A DNA stretch of 64,000 bases from assembly GCA_037501455.1 (NCBI GenBank), contig CM074856.1:46281001-46345000 (forward strand), given 5' to 3'. Position 1 is the stretch's first letter, and each line of letters starts with the position of its first letter. The notes beneath the pieces were generated by a model. It was given only the letters and a program-made list of their open reading frames with translations, was not told the origin of the DNA and did not search any database. Origin of the DNA: Lantana camara (Eukaryota; Streptophyta; Magnoliopsida; Lamiales; Verbenaceae). The translations under genes and the position numbers were made by a program. Below are positions 11,704 through 24,091 of this stretch, piece by piece.

Positions 11704-14258
11704 TGTAGTACCCGCACGGTGGGTCACCACATCCCCCACACCAAAGTCTGATCCACATACATAATAAAGAGTCCGTACATGAACCAAACAGTGGCGAACG
11801 GGAGACTGACAAACTCACACCTAAGCTAGGGGGAACATAGACCCTGAACAACCAAAAACAAGAATGCGGAAGCGAGATAGTAAGCCAAGCAAAGTTTCAA
11901 ATATACAAACAGGTGACGGGTTCAACTAGCATAAATACCTAATCCCTAATCAAACAATAAAAATAAATTCAATGGGTTCAACTATCCCTAGAAGCCTGTC
12001 CCGAAAAATATATCAATTCATATTAAAATTCCAAACATAGCATTCATACATATCTTATACATAAGGTGAAATGTAGTAAATGCAAATGCAAAACAACCTA
12101 CTAAACAAAAGACTAGAGAAACAGACTCCAAAGGACCTGCAAACTAAAACATAAAAAGGGGAGGGGTCAGTCTTAAATCGACTGAGTGAGGGGTTAACGC
12201 ACTCACACTATATATATATATATAGGAGAGCAAAGCAGGTACAAAAGTCATAATGTTCATGAACTCAGGGATAGGTTTTTCAAGGCAAAGCATTTTCCCG
12301 TGATACATACATATAGGGTACTTGAATAATTTTAAACAAAATAACTTAACTCATAAAACATTCAACTTTTTCTTAATTTAGAATCTATCCCTGTTTCACA
12401 AACGTTAACCGAACATATACTTAATATAGAACTCGGCGGGTACGAGCTCAGACACTCCCAAACTCCTCAGAACATATCATAACAGAAACAAAGCAGAAAC
12501 TTACATACATATCATATCATATCATATCAACCTCAACTCCGATGGTGGAAGGGTGTATACGCCCTAACCATCCAATATAACAAACTCACACGGGGTAGCT
12601 AACCCCGACATGCCCTCCCCGACTTTTTACACCGAAGGCTTCGAAATATCATGCCTTCCTTAGCTCCATGTGGCAAGATATAACAAATCGTTCCAAAACA
12701 AGCATACATAGGCTTGTACATTGCTTAACATACTTGCAAACCTTTGACATATCAAACAAATACATATTTCACACTTATTTACGTATATATAAGGCTTTAT
12801 TAAACCACATGCATTAAAACCGAGCATATTTCATTAAGGTATAACTATATCCTAACCTCACCTTACACCGAAAAGGCAAAAAACATGACGTTTGATCCAC
12901 CCCGGAATCACACGGCCGATAAAACACCACCCCGGGTGTACCTGAACAAACTGAACATGAGAACAAGACTTAGACACGTGAATGAACCACATAGACGCAC
13001 GGCATATGCATATGATAAATGGCATGAAGTATATGAACTCTATACAAGATAATAAGCTAAGACGTGATCAAGTTCTTATGTGCAATTAAGAGCAATTAAG
13101 TTCCGTAACACTTGCATTCAGTAAACGAGTTAAATTACATGCAATTATGCAAGTAAAATGATGTAATAACACTTAGGCATGCAAAGGAAGTCGTAAAATA
13201 ACCATAAACGAACAAAACACAAGAAAACACTGAAATAGGGCCGGGAACGGCCTCGCTAGTTCTGGGAACGGCCATGCTCAGCGGTCCCGCCAATGGGAAC
13301 GGCTGTTCCGGTTCCTCCCCGAACTTCTCCCCGCGGCCCTGTAAAGAATTGGCTGGAATGACTCCTGGGAATGGCCGTTCCCAACTCCAGTACAACACGA
13401 GAACGACCGTTCCGGTTTGATTCATCCAAAAAGAAGTAGGAACAGTAACAATGGCGCCTGGAGCCCATTCAAACACCAACACCACTCCAAACCACACCAA
13501 ATCGCACGAAATTCATACCACGGACCAAGTAAAGTACGTAGACCACATAATTACACGTTAGACCTCGTAAAACGGTCTTGATCACATAGAACTCACACCT
13601 CGGATACTATTCATCATCTTCCCAAATTAACACATAGACACAAATCCGAGGCACGAAAGGTATATCAAATTAAAGCACGTAACTAATAGAGCACAATTCT
13701 TACCTTAGGTCGTTGATCGGACGGTTGGATCTTGAAAACCCGAGCATGAGGTCTTGGAGCCAAAACTGGGAATTTCCTTCTCTCTTCTTTCATGACTGAT
13801 GATTAATCGATTAAAATGGGGAAAAAAGGATAAGGCTGGCCTTTTTAGGGCTGGTCAATCGGGTTCCGTAGAAACAGGTAGGGTCAAGCGGTATCCGGTC
13901 CAACCGGATCAGATTTTAAAACGGTTGTGCAATCAAATAGCTTTAGAAAAATAAAATGTTAAGTATTTGAATCCGAATCACCGAAACGAACTCAATAATA
14001 AGGTTAAAATTCGAATCCGAATTCCCGGGTTCAAAGTAGCCATGAATGGCCCAAAACACCCTAATTAGAATTAGGTCCCTATCTCGCAATTATTGGACAA
14101 TTGAGTCCAAGTACAATTTAAATAAATTCTATAGCGCACATAATTAAATAAATTACACGTTGACACATTTAACATGCGACGTCACATAAATCACATAATT
14201 ACTGAATTAAACTCTCTCGTGACGTCATACCTGACTTGTCGGGAAACGGGGCGTTACA
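11704..14258 (-). mobile_element. LTR (3' LTR in element sense) of long-LTR gypsy family, copy 1
   Basis: Starts TGTAGTACCCG and ends GGGGCGTTACA on +, with GAAGA at 11699-11703 on its left. To its right lies ACCTCTCCCTCT, which on the minus strand is a polypurine tract (AGAGGGAGAGGT) abutting TGTAACG. This fixes the sense as minus and marks it as the 3' LTR of an element whose internal part starts at 14259. It matches 21027-23869 closely but lacks about 290 bp present there. GC-rich palindromes lie at 13238-13415 and a conserved hairpin at 12168-12184. Confidence 0.85.
13238..13415. repeat. GGGAACGGCCGTTCCC palindrome cluster in LTR
   Basis: Imperfect palindromes of the form GGGAACGGCCGTTCCC or halves of it recur about five times. 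The equivalent cluster in copy 2 is at 22821-23035. The sequence differs from the cluster in 4059-7976, but the arrangement is alike. Confidence 0.75.
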
Positions 14259-14270
14259 ACCTCTCCCTCT
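14259..14270 (-). promoter_or_regulatory. Polypurine tract
   Basis: Minus strand AGAGGGAGAGGT immediately before the LTR start TGTAACG. This is the expected plus-strand primer site in a Ty3/gypsy element and sets the orientation of the family. Confidence 0.65.
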
Positions 14271-16488
14271 TAAGAAGGACCTGTCCTTAGGTCCTCTGCC
14301 TCGAGGTCTGGACTCTAAGAAAAACTCTTTGTGTTCATCCCACGCGGGGTTCATGACATCCCGATAGAGATTAGTTCAGAAAGGTCTTCAAGCACAAGAG
14401 GAGTCTTCAACCGTTCACGAACTTGATCCGAATATGAGTAGTCCAGACATCTCGCACGAAAGGAGGGTCTACACGAGATTCAGCTCCTACCGTTTGATAT
14501 ATCCTAACTATCCTACACTCGGTATCACAAGTGGAGTAGTTAACGAACTTCCACCACTTGTTCTCCAACCTAAGCGGATTCTCCATCACCACATCAACTT
14601 TATTGTTTGAAGTTGGTTTCTTGAACCGCCACCGGCTTCAAAACATGGTCTCCAAAGACCCTTTTGCAAAGCACGGCCCTCGTCTCACCGTGTGGCTAAG
14701 GCTCTCGCTCACTCCAAAGTAATAACAAATAGCCAGTAACTACAACAATAATTAAAGATATGCATGATGCACGTGATATGCATGTTGAAATTTACCGTTC
14801 ACCGTTGATTGGGAATCTTCTTTCATTTTGATCCGACTTGATACTTGACTCGTTGTTGAAGATTTATCTAATCATAGTGCCTTACCTCGAGTTGCCCATT
14901 ATTTCCAATACTTCGGTGATCACCCGGTTTCTCCTCCACTATCTACCTTCAAACCGCGATCAAATCCTTTACTCTCCTCAATACCATGATCCGAGGATTT
15001 AATTCTTGAATGTGTGCTTGGTTTTAACCATAACTAACTCGTTCCTCTTCTCATATCATATTCAACCTTCATCATGAATTATAATCAACCTTCTCGGATG
15101 CTCGGGGTATTCATCTATTAGCTCCAAGTTTAGTCTTTAATCTTCATAGCGTGTCTGGTTCGTCATGGAGAATTCAATGAGCCGGTAATCTATTTTATTC
15201 ATGTTGCGTTTTTTCCATCAAATTCTCAACTTCCAACGTTTAATAGGACGGACTCTCACTTTCATCCCAAGATATGATGATCCAATCGAGTTCCCTTACT
15301 CCATATTTTTCTCGCTAATTCTTGAAATTATTCAAGGCATGGAACCCGTTCACTAAACACCATTCTTGCAACCTTGGCTTAGAATCGAACCGAGCATTAA
15401 GTCTCCCATTATATCGTGAATACCCATTCCCGATTCTTGAAGCTCTACCACTTTCCGAAATTATGCGCAACATTTCTCTTGTCCCGACCTTGGAGATCCT
15501 CAAGTGTCAAAGTCTTCTAATTCTTCCCTATTGCCAATTTCAAGAAATCTCGTTGTTTGCCACCCTTGAAATTTTGTTACCCTTATTAAAATAGCCCGCT
15601 TAAGCACAATTCCAACTTTTAAATCATCCCCTGGTTGGCTCTCCCCCTTAAGAATTTCCATTCTTATCCGTTGAGTTCATGGAATCAATTCGTAAATTTA
15701 AAGATTCTCAATTCCTTCCAATTAGCTTCCTTGATATAATTGATTCCAATCACGCCACTTGTCCAGAAATTCCTCACGTTACTTTTGATATGATTGATAG
15801 GAATAGCAACCCACTCCTACCACTCCAACTCTCAGTTACTTCTCTGACCTCTAATTTGCTCTTTCCTTTTTGGTCCACACCTTACAACTCAAATACTTTA
15901 TTTTCTTATCATGATTCAGTTGTGTCTCGGTTAGAGTAATACTTGATAGATGAGGTAGAGAGAGTTTCTATCAAGAAAACACTTAAAATGCATGTTGGGT
16001 TAAAATGCTGATGCACATATCACACTTGTAAACAATTAAAATACAACATGTTGGAGCAATTATATCAAGTAAAGATGCGCATATTAATAGAGAAATTTAA
16101 ATAATTTAAAACAACGTATGATACACGTGCCATGAATGCATTGAACCTGTCACCATAGTTGTATCCTTTAGCTTGACACTTGTTCTTTGTTTGTTGAAGT
16201 ATAAGCTTGTCTTGAATTTATTGACCATCTCTTGTTACCCGCGGTCTTCCATTTCTTTAAATTTCTCTATCATCAACTTACACATCTCCATCACCCGAAA
16301 TTGAAATTTCTTGAACCCTATCCCTTTCCAAGTACCGACCTCCAAGTGTTGCCCGAACCTTTACCATAAATATTTCCTTTGTCAAAGTTTTCTTGTATCA
16401 CTCGCACAACTTTATAAGCCGAAATTATGCTTCTTGAACTCAAATTCTACTACACCCATGAAATTGATACCTTCACTTCTCGCGAAGA

Positions 16489-19400
16489 TATAACGCCCCA
16501 ATTTTCAGACAGTCAGGTACGCTCGACACGTGTGGGTTTCGAGCGTTAGGATTTTATTTTATTACTTTCGTTTATTCAACTTATATGTGTTATATTAATT
16601 TTATAAATTGTATCCCACTATGTTTACGTGAAAATATGTGAAATATCTATCAATTTGGGAATTACTTTATAAATTGAATTCATTTGGTACGTGAAATAAT
16701 TGTCGAACATGAATTATTTGCTTAATTGTTCTTAATTGAATATTCTTGTAAATTAAGGGACCAAATTGCATAACCTTTTCATGGATTTAATTGACCATTT
16801 ATCAAACTACTTATACTTGATTGCATAACTTATACCTTTGGAGGATTTAATTACAAATACTACATTTCCTCAAGAAATATCACGTTGTATGCTTCTTCCA
16901 TTTTCCATTCATTTCATTGCATCACATATACACCTCCTTATTTGCTCTCCTTCTACCGAGCCAAAACCTTCAAGAAGGGAAGAAGAATTTCATTATTTCA
17001 AGCAATTATTTTGGAGGAATTATGAAATTTGGAGCATCATCATCATCCATCTTCATCTCTTTTCTTCTCTTTCCACTCAAGGTAGATATGCTCATATTCA
17101 TATGAATTCATGAGTTAACATGTGAAGCTAGGGTTCATGATTTAAACTTGATAATTTGTGTATTTGTTGTTAGAAGTATGATTACATGCTTGTAGCTTGA
17201 ATTTCATGTTCAAATCTTGAGATTTATGAAATTATATGATGAATTCATACATGAGCTTGAAATGATGATTAAAGCATGGTTTGTGTGGTTATATTGGGTT
17301 TTATTATACTTTAAGCATGCATATATGTTCCTTTTCAAGAATTATAGCATTTGGGATTTAATTATAAGAGTTTTGGGTGAGATTTGGAATGTGTTCATGC
17401 TTCCCCTGTTTTCTCGACACCCCTCCCCTATTCCAATTGCTCTAGTTTTTCTACTGTATCAAGTATTTGAAGTTTTGAACACTCTCCTTTTTACGGTTCG
17501 TTGATATCTATTTTCATTTGGGAGTTATGGCCGTTTAAATTTGGTGCCGCCAAACTGTCGCGAATCTGCATTAACCCAAATTTGGACCTAAGCCATTTTT
17601 AGTCCGCTTTGAAATAAATTACGAGCCATACATCATCGGAAAGGTCTTTATGTCTAGTTTCATACCCAACAAACAAAACTCAATTCCAAATTCTAAAACT
17701 TAAAATATTTCAGTTTTCTGACAGCATGCGTATTTCCGAAAAAATTGGAAATGTGACAGATTGTATGCAGTGACTTCAAATCCAATTTCCGAACTCATAC
17801 AACCTCTTTTCTGAAAAATATTTTAATAGCATATTCCTAACATATTAAGGTTTATCTCTGCTAAATTTCGCGTTCATCCGAGCTCGTTTGATGCTCGAAA
17901 AAAATTCCGAACAACACTGCTGTCTGTCCCCTGTTTTGCCCTGTTTCTGATCTGATTTTTCGGACTGAACAGATGATGTAAACCTTTGAATTTTACAAAA
18001 CTGTTTTATATAAAAGTACCTATATATGTTGGGAGTATACCTATAAAATTTCAGAATTTTCCGACTTCGTTTGATATGGTAAGCGGACCTGTCTTTGAAA
18101 GGTGTCACTGCAGCAAAGTTGTTGTATTGTTTAAATTTGATCAAAAATCTGTAATTTTACAGAAATATTTAGGAACTGAGACCAATACCATTTGAAAGTT
18201 ATGGCTGTCTAGTTTTCTAGGAATTTTGCGGTTCGTTAAAATACCTTTCGAGCAATAAGTTATGTTGAATTTTCTACAACGTGCGCATGTAACGGATTTC
18301 TGCATAAAATTGAGATTTTCACTTTCAATTCCAATGGTTTTATTGATCTCAATTTGTGATTACATGATCAATTACATGCCATAATATGAATATATCATGC
18401 TACATTCATGAATGCATGTCATCTCGTTACTTGTTCATGCCGTGCGTCATATTTGGTACCATTATTGAGTCCTGTCTCACGAGTGCACAAATGTTTCCAT
18501 TTCTTATCCAATTCTTCTCCAGGGCGGAGATTGTTGATCATGAGCACGTTCACGCATTCATGAGTCGTCGTGTCGCCTGTAAGGTGAGGTTTAATCTAGT
18601 TACATAGAACCTATACAACCCATACGTGAGCTTTCGGTCCAAAGGTATTTATATTTATACTTTTCCATGAAAATACTCATGATTTCAGGCAAGTCACGTT
18701 TAATGCAATCAAGCCATGTTCATGAAAAGCAAGCAAGCCATGTATCGTGCATGTTTTAGGCGAGTAAGCATGATTGCTCACTTTGGGCCCGAGGGTAGTG
18801 GCTTGAGCCAACCGGGAAAGCATGGGCTGACGGGTAACTCTCGCGCTATCCTCACCATATTAGGATGACCCCTGAATCCGTTAGGAGATTAGTGGAGGAA
18901 GGAGTTCCAGGCTTAGGAATTCATGTACCCTCTGCTCAACATGTCGTGGATGGTAAAGGCCAGCAACCTTTCCATCATTGGAGGGAGAAGGAGACTGGGG
19001 ACGGGTCCGGCACCACGGATTGTCCTCGGGGTAATTTCCATTCTTTGATTGTATTGCATGAATCCACTATCGCACTAATGCAAGGTAATTGAATTGCATG
19101 ATCACCTATTGATTAATCAAGCAAGCATGATTCATTTACATTTGAAGTAAGGTTGGAGAATGCCCTCACTTGCCGGGCCACGTATCGCATGAAATGAATT
19201 GAATGGGTAATTAAATTGGACAGTTGTATTCTCGGGTGAAGAATATCTCATTATTGAACCTATAGTCTTTTCTTTTCCAAAGCTTTATCCGAGAATATAA
19301 CTTGCATGTTAACTGCGCTAATATTTATTTAAACCCCTCACTCAGTCTTCCATAGACTGACGCCTCCACCTTTCAGGTATGTGCAGGTGCGTGCTAGGCG

Positions 19401-19760
19401 GGAATCGAGTCAAGTCCAGTCTTTGCATTTCGAGTCATGCGCGGTTTATTTATTTATTGTTACATATGAAATTATAGCTATTGTTATTGACACGAATTAT
19501 GTATTATAGAGATGATCATGTATTGATATGTGAGACATAGTTAGAGAAAGCATGTTTTGATAATTGGTATGTGATGTTGGATATATTATGCTTCCGCGTT
19601 ATTTCTGATGCATTTACAAGTTAGTCCCAACTAGTTAGTTGTCATTTTATTTTATTGTCACCCGTTCGCTGCAGGTTGGTTCATGTACGGACTATCCATT
19701 TCGTGTGTGGATCGACCTGTAGTGCGGGGGTTTGGCATCTCCATGTGCAGGGGTGCTACA
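16489..19760 (+). mobile_element. Solo LTR of long-LTR gypsy family, opposite orientation
   Basis: Starts TATAACGCCCC (TG changed to TA) and ends GGGGTGCTACA. The direct repeat GAAGA flanks it at 16484-16488 and 19761-19765. The hairpin CAGTCT..AGACTG conserved in the family is at 19343-19359. There is no PBS or protein domain; the ORFs inside are chance. It lacks the GC-rich palindrome cluster of its relatives. Confidence 0.82.
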
Positions 19761-20743
19761 GAAGAACTAAGCTCCACTTACTGTCTTAAATCTTCGCCTA
19801 GCCATCAACTTGATTGAAGCCCTCGGTTTATTCTTTATGCTTTCAAATAAACGGATGAACTCACCTTCCAATTACTTACACTTGAGCACCTAATTTTCCA
19901 CTAAAAGCTCGTTGCCTGTTTTTACCGTTTCCAGTTATTGCCCCATATCCTCCAATTCAATATCACAACATAACAATTCATCTTGCATCTCATTGTTCAA
20001 TTCTTATAATTGTCGTTGTCATGAACCCAAAATTGGTCTATTTCTTAAATACTCGAGATTGATCCGAACCCTATTCCAAGGTCTGAAGTGTCTTGACTCA
20101 TCCCGAACTTGATTCCTAAAATTCTTACTTCAACCTGAATCGCTTGAGTTACTTTCTTCTCACACGTTGATTTAGTCCCAACGAGTTGAAGATCCTCAAT
20201 CTGTTTACCAATCCAAACCTCGAGTTATTATTACCCTCAAAGCTTCCCTCCTCTTTTCCTTGAGTTGAATAAGTTTCTTGAACCCGGTTGATCCATTTCT
20301 TTTATAAGGTAAGCTCACGCGTGTATCTTGTAAGTTATAAGCATCATTTCCTACCCCTATCTCGCCAAGTATCCACTAACTTCCAAAAACATGTAAGTTG
20401 CTTCTATAATTAATTCTTCTATTCCGAACCTTACACTCGATCCATAGCCCAATTAGCAGAGGAGATCCTGGCTCTTAAATTTTGTAGAAATCCTCGATGC
20501 ATTCCTGACAACTTTCAAACTACAGAAAAGAACTTGTGATAGGTTGGCGTTGTCGTAACAATTGGCCATGGTTTGATATCATCTTCGTAACCTAGAAATC
20601 ACAACTTATTCCAAAATAGATGCATGGGATTAGTGTATGCTCATGCACATAATTACACCAAAAACATAGACTTAATGCATCAAGCAACATGAAAATCGAC
20701 AAAGTTTTGAAAGAAACATATTTAACAATATTTTCCATGTCAC

Positions 20744-20838
20744 GTAGCAATAGCAATGCTCATGTTCAATGCAGTGCGCACATTAACTTATTATTCCTAA
20801 GCCAAGTAGCAATAGCAATGCTCATGTTCAATGCAGTA
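20744..20838. repeat. 32-bp direct repeat at a rearrangement junction
   Basis: The same 32 bases, starting GTAGCAATAGCAATGCTCAT, occur at 20744-20775 and 20806-20837. Directly after the second copy the sequence switches to a copy of the antisense ORF. GCAGTAC is shared by both sides of the junction (also at 11509-11515), which looks like microhomology. Confidence 0.8.
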
Positions 20839-21026
20839 CGTTGTGCATGAGTTCATCGAAGGGCCTGCCTTTGACGAGGCGAACTCGGTCAGGGCGGGCA
20901 TCGACCTAGAGATCGGGTTCAGACTTGCATACAATCAGATTAAAACCAGGGCCTTATCCCCGTGACTTTCAATGAATCTAACATCGGCCTCGACAAGCCC
21001 AACCCGTACCCTGATCCGTCGGAAGA
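20839..21026 (+). pseudogene. Duplicated fragment of the antisense ORF
   Basis: Near-identical to 11516-11703, including the part encoding the HEFIEGPAFD segment and the GAAGA before the LTR. A one-base deletion changes the frame relative to the first copy. It proves that the host sequence to the left of the LTR was copied together with the LTR. Confidence 0.9.
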
Positions 21027-23869
21027 TGTAGTACCCGCACGGTGGGTCACCACATCCCCCACACCAAAGTCCGATCCACATACAAAATAGAGAGTCCGTA
21101 CATGAACCAAACAGTGGCGAACGGGAGACTGACAGACTCACACCTAAGCTAGGGGGAACATAGACCCTAAACAACCAAAAACAAGAATGTGGAAGCGAGA
21201 TAGTAAGCCAAGCAAAGTTTCAAACATACAAACAGGTGACGGGTTCAACTAGCATAAATACCTAATCCCGAATCAAACAATAAACATAAATTCAACGGGT
21301 TCAACTATCCCTAGAAGCCTGTCCCAAAAAATATATCAATTCATATTAAAATTCCAAACATAGCATTCATACATATCTTGTACATAAGGTGAAATGTAGT
21401 AAATGCAAACGCAAAACAACGTACTAAACAAAAGACTAGAGAAACAGACTCCAAAGGACAGACACACTCCACCTAGCACGAATTCCAAGCTGGACCTGCA
21501 AACTAAAACATAAAAAGGGGAGGGGTTAGTCTTAACTCGACTGAGTGAGGGGTTAACACACTCACACTATATATATATATATAGGAGAGCAAAGCAGGTA
21601 CAAAAGTCATAATGTTCATGAACTCAGGGATAGGTTTTTCACGCCAAAGCATTTTCCCGTGATACATACATATAGGGTACTTGAATAATTTTAAACAAAA
21701 TAACTTAACTCATAAAACATTCAACTTTTACTTAATTTAGAATCTATCCCTATTTCACGAACGTTAACCGAACATATACTTAATATAGAACTCGGCGGGT
21801 AGGAGCTCAGATACTCCCTAACTCCTCAGAACATATCATAACAGAAACAAAGCAGAAACTTACATATATATCATATCATATCATATCAACCGCAACTCCG
21901 ATGGTGGAAGGGTGTATACGCCCTAACCATCCAATATAACAAACTCACGCAGGGTAGCTAACCCCGACGTGCCCTCCCCGGCCTTTTACACCGAAGGCAT
22001 CGAAATATCACGCCTTCCTTAGCTCCCGAGGTCGCACGTGATACTCCGGATGGAGACTATGCACAGGCTTTACCTCGACGGCCCAATGCCGTCCCGAGGG
22101 CTCCTTACCCATAGCTCCTTGGATCCATAAACACAAATACATATCTTATACATAACCCGCTACAATAGAGACAGGTAGACCGAACTTAAACGTATATACA
22201 TACCACTCTCCGTATCATTCATAAATACTCGGTCCTTGCCAAACTTGGCTCACGAGAAGCATACGGTTAGAAGCATAGCTCCATGTGGCAAGACATAACA
22301 AATCGTTCCAAAACAAGCATACATAGGCTTGTACATTGCTTAACATACTTGCAAACCTTTGACGTATCAAACAAATACATATTTCACACTTATTTACGTA
22401 CATATAAGGCTTTATTAAACCACATGCATTAAAACCGAGCACATTTCACTAAGGTATAACTATATCCTAACCTCACCTTACACCGAAGAGGCCAAAGACA
22501 CGACGTTTGATCCACCCTGGAATCATAAGGCCGACAAAACACCACCCCGGGTGTACCTGAACAAACTGAACATGAGAACGAGACTTAGACACGTGAATGA
22601 ACCACATAGACGTACGGTATATGCGTACGATAAATGGCATGAAGTATATGAACTTTATACAAGATAATAAGCTAAGGCGTGATCAAGTTCTTATGTGCAA
22701 TTAAGTCACGTAACACTTGCATTCAATAAACGAGTTAAAATTATGTAATAACACTTAGGCATGCAAAGGAAGTCGTAAAATAACCATAAACGAACAAAAC
22801 ACAAGAAAACACTGAAACATGGCCGGGAATGGCCTCGTTAGTTCTGGGAACGACCATGCTCAGCGGTCCCGCCCATGGGAACGGCCATTCCGGTTCCACG
22901 CTTGAGCTGGGAATGGCCGTTCCTAGCTCCCCGAACTTCTCCCTGCAGCTCTATAAAGAATTGGCTGGAATGACTCTTGGGAATGGCCATTCCCAACTCT
23001 AGTACAACAGGGGAACGACTGTTCCCGTCTGATTCGTCCAAAAAGAAGCAGGAACAACAACAATAGCGCCTGGAGCCCCATTCAAACACCAACACCACTC
23101 CAAACCACACCAAATTGCACGAAATTCATACCACAGACCAAGTAAAATACGTAGACCACATTATTACACGTTAGAACTCGTAAAACGACCTTGATCACAT
23201 AGAACTCACACCTCGGATACTATTCATCATCTTCCCAAATTAACACATAGACACAAATCCGAGGTACGAAAGGTATATCAAATTAAAGCACGTAACGAAT
23301 AGAGCACAATTCTCACCTTAGGCCGTTGATCGGACGGTTGGATCTTGAAAACCCGAGCTTGAGGTCTTGGAGCCAAAATTGGGAATTTCCTTCTCTCTTC
23401 CTTCATGGCTGATGATTGATTGATCAAAATGGGAAAAAATGATAAGGCTGGCCTTTTTAGGGCTGGTCAATCCGGTCGGTAGAAACGGGTAGGGCCAAGC
23501 GGTATCCGATCAAACCGGATCGGATTTTAAAACGGTTGGGCAATCAAATAGCTTTAGAAAAATAAAAGGTTAAGTATTTGAATCCGAATCACCGAAACGA
23601 ACTCAATAATAAGGTTGGAATTCGAATCCGAATTCCCGGGTTCAAAGTAGCCATGAATGACCCAAAACACCCTAATTAGAATTAGGTCCCTATCTCGCAA
23701 TTATCGGACAATTGAGTCCAAGTACAATTTAAATAAATTCTATAGCGCACATAATTAAATAAATTACACATTGACACATTTAACATGCGACGTCACATAA
23801 ATCACATAATTACTGAATTAAACTCTCTCGTGACGTCGTACCTGACTTGTCGGGAAACGGGGTGTTATA
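21027..23869 (-). mobile_element. Long-LTR gypsy family LTR, copy 2 (solo-like)
   Basis: Starts TGTAGTACCCG and ends GGGGTGTTATA. GAAGA lies on both sides (21022-21026 and 23870-23874), and the host ORF reads on directly at 23870. Taken alone it is a perfect solo LTR in the antisense ORF. It is a longer version of copy 1. Palindromes are at 22821-23035 and the hairpin at 21527-21543. Confidence 0.85.
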
Positions 23870-24091
23870 GAAGATGACTCTGAGTCCCCGATCGAGATCG
23901 ACTGGCACCACCACAAATACGGGTTTGCCGTTGACATGGCGTTTGCCAAGAGGGATAAGAGGGCCCCTGTTTACGAGCTTCCTTGCCCGGTTGACCCCGA
24001 GAGCTTCCTGTCGCCGTCCCGATTGGGTCGTAACAAGTCCACTGCTTCGTCTGGCCCTTCAGGCTCTTCTCTATCTACCTCCTATAAATGA

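Larger units (their letters stand above)
14259..20838 (-). mobile_element. Internal region of the long-LTR gypsy element, non-coding and truncated
   Basis: Bounded on the left by a polypurine tract and LTR copy 1, and on the right by a junction with duplicated host sequence. After removing the nested LTR 16489-19760, about 3.3 kb remain. I can find no protease, reverse transcriptase, RNase H or integrase motif in any frame; the ORFs are short and unlike known proteins. It may be a non-autonomous (LARD-like) element or the remains of a longer one. The 5' side, with PBS and gag, is missing. Confidence 0.6.
9123..24091 (+). pseudogene. Extra antisense ORF of Tat element (putative gypsy-type transposon domain, coiled coil), broken
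   Basis: Reads opposite to gag-pol, between pol and the 3' LTR. It begins with an acidic N-terminus from the ATG at 9123. A region at about 9462-10095 follows with HGFRFPTHPL and LRCLGFEPC segments that I take, from memory of the family, as the 'putative gypsy type transposon' domain (PF04195-like). Next come an acidic and basic linker (10557-11024) and a long coiled coil (11105-11400). Likely introns are about 10099-10358 (ends TTTTGCAG) and 11025-11098 (GTGAGT..CGACAG). The last exon is cut at 11703 by inserted LTR material and resumes at 23870, ending with a stop at 24089-24091. In-frame stops at 9312-9314 and 9684-9686 and a frame change near 9840 show it is dead. Such antisense ORFs are reported for Tat elements; function unknown. 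Confidence 0.75.

Noticed and set aside
15322..15939. Two + strand ORFs (90 and 86 codons) in the internal region of the long-LTR element
   Set aside because: Leucine/serine-rich low-complexity translation, wrong strand for the element, no motif.
11704..23869. Reading this span as one simple complete element with a 5' LTR at the right
   Set aside because: The sequence left of the right-hand LTR is duplicated host DNA with GAAGA, not a primer-binding site and gag, so the right-hand LTR is solo-like.
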